Positions 1 to 6,092 of a DNA stretch of 7,206 nt are shown one piece after another. A model generated the notes under the pieces. It made no database searches and had not been told where the DNA came from. It saw nothing but the letters and a program-made list of their open reading frames with translations. The stretch spans positions 1 to 7,206 of the forward strand of contig SCVT01000272.1 in NCBI GenBank assembly GCA_004296815.1, written 5' to 3'. Numbering within the stretch: the first letter of the stretch is position 1; the number at the start of each line of letters is the position of its first letter. Made by a program: the position numbers and the translations under genes. The DNA comes from Reyranella sp. GTDB taxonomy: Bacteria; Pseudomonadota; Alphaproteobacteria; Reyranellales; Reyranellaceae.

Positions 1-171
1 GGCACCAACGAGCGCATTATCCCCGAGACCGTGGCGGCGCTGCGTGATCTCGATCCCGACGTGATCGCGGCGGGGCACTGCACGGGATGGCGTGCAATGG
101 CCGCCCTCACAAACGCCTTCGGCGATGCGAAGCTCGCGCCGCTTTCGGTAGGCAAGCGCTTGCGCTTCTGA
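1..171 (+). CDS. MBL-fold metallohydrolase, C-terminal fragment (5' end outside window)
   Basis: Frame 1 is open from the window edge to TGA at 169-171 and gives the last 56 residues of a protein. The segment has a GHCTGWRA motif (His at fragment residue 26, bases 76-78) followed by a closing SVGKRLRF. In the metallo-beta-lactamase-fold family related to the 7,8-dihydropterin-6-methyl-aminobenzene phosphate synthase-like hydrolases (COG1237 type), a G-H-C-T-G stretch near the C-terminus carries a metal-binding His and the chain ends in a similar VG-x-R-x-x-F. The assignment rests on that recalled resemblance and only the tail is visible, so the substrate cannot be stated. It lies 60 nt upstream of the next start on the same strand and may be the preceding gene of the same transcription unit. 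Confidence 0.65.
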   Translation, partial: GTNERIIPETVAALRDLDPDVIAAGHCTGWRAMAALTNAFGDAKLAPLSVGKRLRF

Positions 172-217
172 AGCCGTGACAGGGCTGCCCGATTGCGGCA
201 GCTTCGCCGGCAACAAC

Positions 218-226
218 GGGAGGAAG
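218..226 (+). promoter_or_regulatory. Ribosome binding site that fixes the ATG start at 232
   Basis: GGGAGGAAG is a strong Shine-Dalgarno match ending 5 nt before the ATG at 232. An in-frame TTG at 193 would add 13 residues (Arg/Gln-rich, unlike the family N-terminus), but it would place this site inside the coding region. The family's usual start (M-K-V/I-T-x-V) matches the ATG. Confidence 0.8.
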
Positions 227-231
227 TCACG

Positions 232-1371
232 ATGAAGGTGACAGACGTCGTCTGCCACATCCTGCAGTGCAAGGTGGAGAAGCCGTTCGTGTCGGCGCGC
301 GGCTGGGTCTACGGCACGCGCTCGTCCTGCGTCGTCGAGATCTCGACCGACGAGGGCATCACCGGCTGGGGCGAATGCTACGGCCCCTCGGCGGTCGCCA
401 AGACCTTCATCGAGACCCAGTTCAAGGCGCGCGTGGTCGGCAAAGACCCGTTCGACGTCGAGGCGATCTGGGAGGACCTCTACAACAGGATCAAGGACTA
501 CGGCACGACCGGCATGGCGATCTCGGCCATCTCCGGCATCGACATCGCGCTGTGGGACATCATGGGCCGTGCCGTGAACAAGCCGGTACACAAGCTGATC
601 GGCGGCGCCTACCGCACCGAGGTGATTCCCTATGCCACAGGCCTCTACTTTATCGACATGAACCGCCTCGTCGAGGAGGCTGTCGAAGAGGCGCTCGAGT
701 TCAAGAACGATGGCTTCCAGGCGATCAAGATGAAGATCGGCCTGGGCGACCTCAAGCTCGACGCCAAGCGCGTCGCCGCCGTGCGCAAGGCGATCGGGCC
801 CGACGTGAAGCTCGCGGTCGACGCCAACCACTGCTTCTCGGTGCCCAACGCCATCAAGCTCGGCCGCATGCTGGAGGAGCACGACATCCTGTGGTTCGAG
901 GAGCCGATCAGCCCCGAGGACCATGACGGCTACATCGAGGTGACGCGCGCGCTCGACATGGCGGTGGCGGGTGGCGAGAACGATTTCACGCGCTGGGGTT
1001 TCCGCGACGTGATCGCCAAGAAGGCGATGGACATCGTGCAGCCCGACCTCTGCGCCGCCGGCGGTTTCTCGGAGTGCCGCAAGATCGCGACCTTGGCCTC
1101 GGCCTTCGGCGTCGAATGCGTGCCGCATGCCTGGGGCTCGACCATCGGGCTCGCGGCGACCGTGCAGTTTCTCGCGGCGCTACCGGACCAGCCGCCGGCT
1201 TTCCGGCCGATGCCGCCGATGCTCGAGTTCGAGCAGACGCCCAACCCGCTGCGCGACCATCTCGCCAAGGAGCCGATCGAGCAGAAGAAGGGCATCGTGA
1301 AGGTGCCGACCGGCCCCGGCCTCGGTATCGAAATCGATCGCGAAGTCCTGAAGAAATACAAGGTGGCGTAA
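232..1371 (+). CDS. Mandelate racemase/muconate lactonizing enzyme family protein (D-galactarolactone cycloisomerase-like)
   Basis: Enolase-superfamily enzyme of 379 aa, the normal length for the family, predicted cytosolic and Mg2+-dependent. It should abstract the proton alpha to a carboxylate. An N-terminal capping domain (about 2-125) precedes the TIM barrel. Visible active-site residues are the KxK pair K166/K168, metal ligands D197 (VDANH), E223 (WFEEP) and E249 (GGEN), and the D272 (QPDLC) and H299 (PHAWGS) dyad. Each sits two residues after its P. putida mandelate racemase counterpart (K164/K166, D195, E221, E247, D270, H297), which places it in the mandelate racemase subgroup. From memory, the segments around DANH, QPDLC..GGFSE, PH.WG and the PGLGIEI tail closely resemble Agrobacterium D-galactarolactone cycloisomerase, so a sugar-acid lactone or sugar-acid substrate is plausible; a dehydratase or racemase role is equally possible. 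First of a compact trio: the next start is 4 nt after this stop. Confidence 0.9.
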   Translation: MKVTDVVCHILQCKVEKPFVSARGWVYGTRSSCVVEISTDEGITGWGECYGPSAVAKTFIETQFKARVVGKDPFDVEAIWEDLYNRIKDYGTTGMAISAISGIDIALWDIMGRAVNKPVHKLIGGAYRTEVIPYATGLYFIDMNRLVEEAVEEALEFKNDGFQAIKMKIGLGDLKLDAKRVAAVRKAIGPDVKLAVDANHCFSVPNAIKLGRMLEEHDILWFEEPISPEDHDGYIEVTRALDMAVAGGENDFTRWGFRDVIAKKAMDIVQPDLCAAGGFSECRKIATLASAFGVECVPHAWGSTIGLAATVQFLAALPDQPPAFRPMPPMLEFEQTPNPLRDHLAKEPIEQKKGIVKVPTGPGLGIEIDREVLKKYKVA

Positions 1372-1375
1372 GCGC

Positions 1376-2557
1376 ATGGACATCAACTTCGCCGCGCCGG
1401 CCGAGTTCGTCGAACTCGCCGCCAAGACCAAGGCCTTCGTCATCGACAAGGTCATTCCCTACGAGAATGATCCGCGCTGGACCTCGCACGGCCCGACCGA
1501 CGAGCTGCGGATCGAGCTGAACACGCTGGCCAAGGAAGCCGGCGTCTTCGCGCCGCATGTTTCCAAGGAATATGGCGGCCGGGCACTGAACCAGGTCGGC
1601 CGCGCACTGGTCTTCGAGGCGGCGGGCTATTCGATCCTGGGCCCGATGGCGGTGCACTGCGCCTCGCCGGACGAGGGCAATATCCATCTGCTCGACCATG
1701 TGGCGCGCCCCGACCAGCGCGAGCATTTCCTGAAGCGCATGGCCACGGGCCAGATCCGGTCGATCTTCTGCATGACCGAGCCCGACGGCGCCGGCTCCGA
1801 TCCCAGCATGATGACCACGACGGCGCGGCTCGACGGCAACGAGTGGGTGATCAACGGCCGCAAGTGGCTGATCACCGGTGCCGAGGGTGCCGGCTGCGCC
1901 ATCATCATGGCGAAGAATGAGGGCGGCCCGATGGACGGCCACGCCACGATGTTCCTGGCCGACCTGCCCGATCCCACGATCCGCATCGAGCGCACACTCG
2001 ACACGATGGATTCGAGCTTCACCGGCGGCCACGGCGTGCTCGAGATCAAGGACCTGCGGCTACCGGCGGACTCGGTGCTCGGCGAGGTCGGCAAGGGCTT
2101 CCGTTACGCCCAGGTACGGCTGGCGCCCGCGCGGCTCAGCCACTGCATGCGCTGGCTGGGCTCCGCCGTGCGCGCCCAGGACATCGCGGCCGATTACGCG
2201 CGCACCCGCGTGGCATTCGGCAAGAAGCTCGGCGAGCACGAGGGCGTGTCCTTCATGCTGGCCGACAATCTGATGGACATGCACGGCGCGCGGCTCGCGA
2301 TCTTGCACACCGCCTGGCTGCTCGATCAGGGTGACCGCGCCGCCAACGAGAGCTCGATGGCGAAGGTGATCTGCTCGGAGGCCTATTTCCGCGTGGCCGA
2401 CCGCTGCATGCAGATCCTGGGCGGCCTCGGCATCACGCGCGACACGGTCGTCGAGCGCTTCTTCCGGGACGCCCGCGCCTTCCGCATCTACGACGGCCCG
2501 TCCGAGGTCCATCGCTGGGCGCTGGGCGCGCGCGTCGTTGCGGGGAAGATCGCATGA
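1376..2557 (+). CDS. Acyl-CoA dehydrogenase family protein (ACAD10/11-like)
   Basis: FAD-dependent flavoenzyme of 393 aa, the usual acyl-CoA dehydrogenase length, expected to introduce an alpha,beta double bond into an acyl-CoA and pass electrons to electron-transferring flavoprotein. An all-alpha N-terminal domain (about 5-128) is followed by a beta domain with the flavin-binding MTEPDGAGSD (133-142) and WVINGRKWLITGA (157-169). The C-terminal helical domain has RVAFGKKL (278-285) and MQILGGLGIT (345-354). The position of the usual catalytic Glu near the C-terminus reads IYDGPSEVHR (371-380), with Asp373 in the YEG slot. From memory, a D-G-P-x-E-V-H motif is typical of ACAD10/11-like members, as is the PDEGN at 98-102. 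The start follows AGGTGG (1361-1366) by 9 nt. It lies 4 nt after the preceding gene and shares ATGA with the next, so it is probably co-translated with both. The acyl substrate cannot be read from sequence. Confidence 0.93.
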   Translation: MDINFAAPAEFVELAAKTKAFVIDKVIPYENDPRWTSHGPTDELRIELNTLAKEAGVFAPHVSKEYGGRALNQVGRALVFEAAGYSILGPMAVHCASPDEGNIHLLDHVARPDQREHFLKRMATGQIRSIFCMTEPDGAGSDPSMMTTTARLDGNEWVINGRKWLITGAEGAGCAIIMAKNEGGPMDGHATMFLADLPDPTIRIERTLDTMDSSFTGGHGVLEIKDLRLPADSVLGEVGKGFRYAQVRLAPARLSHCMRWLGSAVRAQDIAADYARTRVAFGKKLGEHEGVSFMLADNLMDMHGARLAILHTAWLLDQGDRAANESSMAKVICSEAYFRVADRCMQILGGLGITRDTVVERFFRDARAFRIYDGPSEVHRWALGARVVAGKIA

Positions 2558-3693
2558 AGATCGTCGATGTGAAGGCCTACCCGACCAGCTACCGGGTGCC
2601 GAAGGAACTGCAGGTCTCGCTGGGCATCGGCACCATGACCAAGCGCGACTGCGTGATGGTGAAGGTGACGACCGAGGACGGGATCGTGGGCTGGGGCGAG
2701 AGCCACCATGCGCGCTCGCCGGGCTCGATCGGCCACCTGATCAACACGACGTTGAAGGGCTTCGTGGTCGGCATGGACGCGACCGACACGGTCGGCATCT
2801 GGGCGAAGATCTACAAGTTCCAGCTCGGTTCGCACGGCATGGGTGCTGCGACTGCGATGGCAATGAGCGGTCTCGACCAGGCGCTGTGGGACATCAAGGG
2901 CAAGGCCGCGGGCTGGCCGCTCTACAAGCTGCTGGGCGGCTCGAACAGGCCGGTGCCGGCCTATGCCGGCGGCATTTCGCTGGGCTACCAGCCGCCGGAA
3001 GAGCTGGCCGACGAGGCGGGCCCCATGGTCGAGGCGGGCTACAAGGCGCTGAAGCTCCGGGTCGGCGACAACGTGAAAGCCGACATCGCGCGCATGACGG
3101 CGGTGCGCAAGCGCTTCGGCGACGAGATCGTGCTGCTGACCGACGCCAACACCGGCTACAAGCCCGAGGACGTGCGCCGCGTGATGCCGGCGATGGACGA
3201 GCTCGGCATTGCCTGGCTGGAGGAGCCGTTCCCCGCGCACGATCATCGCTCCTACGCGATGGCCAAGGGCTGGGGCCGCACGCCGCTGGCGGCCGGCGAG
3301 AACCACTACACGCGCTTCGAGTTCCACCGCATCATCGAGGACGGGAACATCACCATCCTGCAGCCCGATCTCTCGAAGTCGGGCGGCATCACCGAGGTGC
3401 AGCGCATCGCCGCGGCGGCCTCGATGTGGAAGCTGCCGATCCATCCGCACAGCTCGATGACCGGCCTGAACCATGCCGTATCGATCCACTTCCTGGCGTC
3501 GATCGACAATGGCGGCTACTTCGAGGCCGACCTCTCGGTGGCCAACAGGTTCCGCGACGAGCTGGGCAGCGCGCCTTGGGAGATCGGCAAGGACGGCAAC
3601 GTCCGTCCGCTCGACAGACCCGGCATCGGGGTGGAGATCGACGAGAAGTTCCTCGAGGCCCACCCGGTGATCGAAGGCCCCGGTTACGTCTGA
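2554..3693 (+). CDS. Second mandelate racemase/muconate lactonizing enzyme family protein, KxR variant
   Basis: Second enolase-superfamily protein, also 379 aa, clearly divergent from the one at 232-1371. A capping domain (about 2-128, with DGIVGWGE at 42-49 and LDQALWDIKGKA at 107-118) precedes a TIM barrel. Metal ligands are D197 (TDAN), E223 (WLEEP) and E249 (GEN), and the D272 (QPDLS) and H299 (PHSS) dyad is present, at the same residue numbers as in the upstream paralogue. The usual KxK motif instead reads K167-L168-R169, so the Lys that acts as (S)-specific base in mandelate racemase is Arg here. That leaves His299 as the likely main acid/base, which points towards a dehydratase or a one-base reaction rather than a two-base racemase. 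E324 in GGYFEAD may be the carboxylate that stabilises the enediolate. The start overlaps the upstream stop (ATGA) with GGGGAAG 5 nt before it. The 3' end overlaps the convergent gene by 10 bp. Specific substrate unknown. Confidence 0.9.
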   Translation: MKIVDVKAYPTSYRVPKELQVSLGIGTMTKRDCVMVKVTTEDGIVGWGESHHARSPGSIGHLINTTLKGFVVGMDATDTVGIWAKIYKFQLGSHGMGAATAMAMSGLDQALWDIKGKAAGWPLYKLLGGSNRPVPAYAGGISLGYQPPEELADEAGPMVEAGYKALKLRVGDNVKADIARMTAVRKRFGDEIVLLTDANTGYKPEDVRRVMPAMDELGIAWLEEPFPAHDHRSYAMAKGWGRTPLAAGENHYTRFEFHRIIEDGNITILQPDLSKSGGITEVQRIAAAASMWKLPIHPHSSMTGLNHAVSIHFLASIDNGGYFEADLSVANRFRDELGSAPWEIGKDGNVRPLDRPGIGVEIDEKFLEAHPVIEGPGYV

Positions 3694-5282
3694 GCGATGA
3701 GGTCCGACGCCCTCTCCGCGATGACGTTGGTCGCGGCGTAGGTGTTGCCCGAGACCATGGTCGGCATGCAGGAGGCGTCGGCGACGCGCAGCCCCTGCAG
3801 GCCGATCACGCGCATCGACGCCGGGTCAACCACGGCCATCGGATCGGTGCCGAGCTTGCAGCTTCCGACGGGGTGATAGGTCGTCGAGCCGGTGGCGCGG
3901 GCATGGGCCATCCACTGCTCGTCGGTCTGGACGCCCGGGCCCGGCAGGTTCTCCTCGATCACGTAATCCTTGAGCGGTGGCGTGGCGAGCAGCTTGCGCA
4001 GGTACTTCATCGCGGCCAGCAGCGCGTCGCGGTCGTGCTGGACGGCGAGGTAATTCGGCTGGATCTCGGGCTTGGCGGTGGGATCGGCCGACAGCGCCTT
4101 CACGTGTCCCGTGCTCTCGGGGCGGAGCTGCGAGCAGCCGAGCGTCATGCCCGGCACGCGATCGAGCTCGGACGTGCCGTAGCGGCCGGGCATGTAGCTC
4201 GCCGGTGCGAAGTAGAGCTGCATGTCGGGCGTGGCGAGGCCCGGCCGCGTCTTGAGGTAGCCGCCGGCGTGGCTGGGCGCCGTGGTCAAGAGACCCTTGC
4301 GCGTGAAGGCGTAGCGCAGCACCTCAGCCACCAGCGGTAGGCCGCGGCTCTTCTCGTTGAGCGAGCCCGCACCTTTCACGAGCGCGGAGACGCGCACGGC
4401 GTAGTGATCGCGGAGGTTGCGGCCGACGCCGGGCAGGGCATGCTTCACCGCGACGCCGATGGTGCCCAGGTCGTCTGCATTGCCGATGCCCGAGATCTGC
4501 AGCAACTGCGGCGTGTTGATGGCGCCGCCCGAGAGGATCACTTCGCGGCGCGCCTTGACCTGCTTCGTCTGGCCGCCCTGGCGGTAGGTGATACCGGTCG
4601 CGCGCTTGCCGTCGAGGTCGACCGTCTCGACCAGCGCATGGGTGATCACGCGCACGTTCGGCCGCTTCATCGCGGGCTTCAGGTAGGCATCGACCGGGCT
4701 CCAGCGCCGGCCGCCCCGCATCATGTTCTGGTAGAGGAGCGTGCCTTCCTGGTCGCCGCCGTTGTAGTCAGGCGTGCGCTTGAGCCCCAATGCCTCGTTG
4801 GCCGCCATGAAGGCGTCGCTCAGCACGTGCGGGTCGCGCTGGTCCTCGATGAAGAGCGGACCCTCGCGGCCGCGGACGTCGTCGCTGCCGCCGACCCGCC
4901 GCTCGGCGCGCTTGAAGTAGGGCAGCAGGTCGTCCCACGACCAGCCGCGGCAGCCGAGCTGGGCCCAGGTGTCGTAGTCGGCCGACTGGCCGCGCACGTA
5001 GAGATGGCCGTTGATCGAGCCGGAGCCGCCCAGCACCTTGCCGCGCGGGAATTTTATCTTGCGGCCGTCGATATGCGGGCCGGGGGCGGTCTCGTATCCC
5101 CAGTTGAGGCTCTCGTTGTAGACGGTCTTGTTGAAGCCGGCCGGGACCTTGATCCAGATGTGATTGTCGCTGCCCCCGGCCTCGATCACCGCGACGCTAT
5201 GCTTGCCCGATTCGGAGAGGCGGTTGGCGAGCACGCAGCCCGCGGCGCCCGCGCCCACGATCACGTAGTCGAACTCGTCCAT
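3684..5282 (-). CDS. GMC-family FAD oxidoreductase (choline/alcohol dehydrogenase type)
   Basis: FAD-dependent oxidoreductase of 532 aa that should oxidise a primary or secondary alcohol to the carbonyl; full length for bacterial BetA/AlkJ-like proteins. The N-terminus has the ADP-binding fold (YVIVGAGAAGCVLANRL, 6-22, with acidic E34 ending strand 2). GMC signature 1 is at 81-98 (GKVLGGSGSINGHLYVRG) and signature 2 at 253-267 (GAINTPQ..., ending SGIG). The catalytic His is H470 in YHPVGSCKLG, and N513 in SGNTYAATN takes the second catalytic position, as in choline dehydrogenase-like members. There is no signal peptide. It was not called betA because no betaine aldehyde dehydrogenase, BetI or choline transporter is nearby and the GMC family is broad in substrate. 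GAAGGGG at 5291-5297 lies 8 nt before the ATG. Last gene of the minus-strand operon, 21 nt after the AspDH-like gene. Confidence 0.93.
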   Translation of the reverse strand: MDEFDYVIVGAGAAGCVLANRLSESGKHSVAVIEAGGSDNHIWIKVPAGFNKTVYNESLNWGYETAPGPHIDGRKIKFPRGKVLGGSGSINGHLYVRGQSADYDTWAQLGCRGWSWDDLLPYFKRAERRVGGSDDVRGREGPLFIEDQRDPHVLSDAFMAANEALGLKRTPDYNGGDQEGTLLYQNMMRGGRRWSPVDAYLKPAMKRPNVRVITHALVETVDLDGKRATGITYRQGGQTKQVKARREVILSGGAINTPQLLQISGIGNADDLGTIGVAVKHALPGVGRNLRDHYAVRVSALVKGAGSLNEKSRGLPLVAEVLRYAFTRKGLLTTAPSHAGGYLKTRPGLATPDMQLYFAPASYMPGRYGTSELDRVPGMTLGCSQLRPESTGHVKALSADPTAKPEIQPNYLAVQHDRDALLAAMKYLRKLLATPPLKDYVIEENLPGPGVQTDEQWMAHARATGSTTYHPVGSCKLGTDPMAVVDPASMRVIGLQGLRVADASCMPTMVSGNTYAATNVIAERASDLIAQT

Positions 5283-5290
5283 GTCCGTTT

Positions 5291-5297
5291 CCCCTTC
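5291..5297 (-). promoter_or_regulatory. Ribosome binding site of the GMC oxidoreductase gene
   Basis: Read on the minus strand this is GAAGGGG, 8 nt before the ATG at 5282-5280. It fits in the short gap after the upstream stop codon (5306-5304), which supports this start and translation from a polycistronic message. Confidence 0.65.
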
Positions 5298-5303
5298 GTC
5301 TTC

Positions 5304-6092
5304 TTAAGCGGCGACCACCAGGGTCGACGCCAGTTGCCGCACCGACTTCACCATGGCCATGGCGACCAGCTTGCCGGTCTTGCGGTTCTCCTCGCTGACG
5401 GCCACGTCCTCCATGAAGGTGAAGCGGCCGAACGTGCCCTTGGCTTCCAGCTCGACGATGTGCGTGGCGATGGTCGGGTCGGCCACGATGACGACGCGGG
5501 TCTTGTCGAGGCCAAGGCCCGACAGCGCGGCGGCGGCCGAGATGTTGACGTTCTGCGGATAAAGCCTGGCGCCCTCGCGCACCGGCCCGTCGAACACGGT
5601 GTGCGGCGTCTTCAGCGCGTCGAGGTCGACCAGCGTCTCCGCTATCGTGCCTTTCCAGGCGGATGGGTCCTTGCGCACCGTGACGGTGACGCTCTCCAGG
5701 CCCCCGACGGCAGCACTGCTCAATATGTCGAGCGCGCCGATGCCCGCCGAGGGCAGGATCAGCCGCGCGCCGTTGGCCTTGGCCGCCGCCAGCAGGCGGT
5801 CGAACAGGGCGGTGTCGGTGAAGGCGCCGACCGAGGTGACGAGGAAATCCGCGCCGCCTTCCAGCACGCGCTGGCCGTGCGTGCGCACCGCCTCGTGGCC
5901 CGCACATTCGGCCACGGCATCGAACTCGTGCGCGAAGAAGCGGTCGGCGTCGTTGGTGAGGATACCCTCGTTGCGCGGGCGCTTCACCAGCACCGACACC
6001 AGCTCGATGTTCTCCAGGCCCGCCGCCTCGACATGCTTGCCGATGGCGCCGTAGCCGATCATGCCCAACCGGACCGAAGGGCGAATGGTCAC
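5304..6092 (-). CDS. Aspartate dehydrogenase-like oxidoreductase (NadX/DUF108 family)
   Basis: Predicted 262-aa NAD(P)-dependent amino acid dehydrogenase, matching the usual length of about 250-270. Aspartate dehydrogenase converts L-aspartate to iminosuccinate/oxaloacetate plus ammonia. Visible features are a Rossmann motif GYGAIG (13-18), ECAGHEAV (62-69), TSVGAF (86-91), SAGIGALD (115-122), RKDP (140-143), FDGPVREGA..YPQNVN (167-183), IVADP (202-206) and H211 in the stretch before ELEAKGTFG. H211 corresponds to the family's proposed catalytic His. The C-terminus has SEENRKTGKL and a closing SVRQL helix. The start is GTG at 6092-6090, sharing GTGA with the amidase stop. GAGGA 9 nt upstream supports it, and starting at the later in-frame ATG (M11) would cut into the first Rossmann strand. 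No nadA or nadC is visible nearby, so a catabolic role or a different amino-acid substrate is possible. Family is confident, substrate is not. Confidence 0.88.
   Translation of the reverse strand: MTIRPSVRLGMIGYGAIGKHVEAAGLENIELVSVLVKRPRNEGILTNDADRFFAHEFDAVAECAGHEAVRTHGQRVLEGGADFLVTSVGAFTDTALFDRLLAAAKANGARLILPSAGIGALDILSSAAVGGLESVTVTVRKDPSAWKGTIAETLVDLDALKTPHTVFDGPVREGARLYPQNVNISAAAALSGLGLDKTRVVIVADPTIATHIVELEAKGTFGRFTFMEDVAVSEENRKTGKLVAMAMVKSVRQLASTLVVAA

Noticed and set aside
184..202. Inverted repeat GCTGCC / GGCAGC with a 7-nt loop as a possible terminator after the MBL-fold gene
   Set aside because: The stem is only 6 bp and no T tract follows (next bases TTCGCCGG). Short GC-rich hairpins are expected by chance in this composition.
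193..231. TTG start at 193 giving a 392-aa form of the first enolase-superfamily protein
   Set aside because: The 13 extra residues are Arg/Gln-rich and unlike the family N-terminus. A strong Shine-Dalgarno site (218-226) sits correctly before the ATG at 232.
2488..3663. 391-codon minus-strand ORF antisense to the second enolase-superfamily gene
   Set aside because: The sense strand carries intact family motifs and active-site residues, while the antisense product shows only composition-driven His/Arg/Val repeats.
2538..4340. 600-codon plus-strand ORF crossing the convergent junction
   Set aside because: It is out of frame with the second enolase-superfamily gene, then antisense to the GMC gene, and its product is Arg/Gly/His-rich with no family motifs.
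3684..5282. Naming the GMC oxidoreductase betA (choline dehydrogenase)
   Set aside because: The family motifs fit, but no betB, betI or choline transporter is nearby and GMC substrates vary widely.
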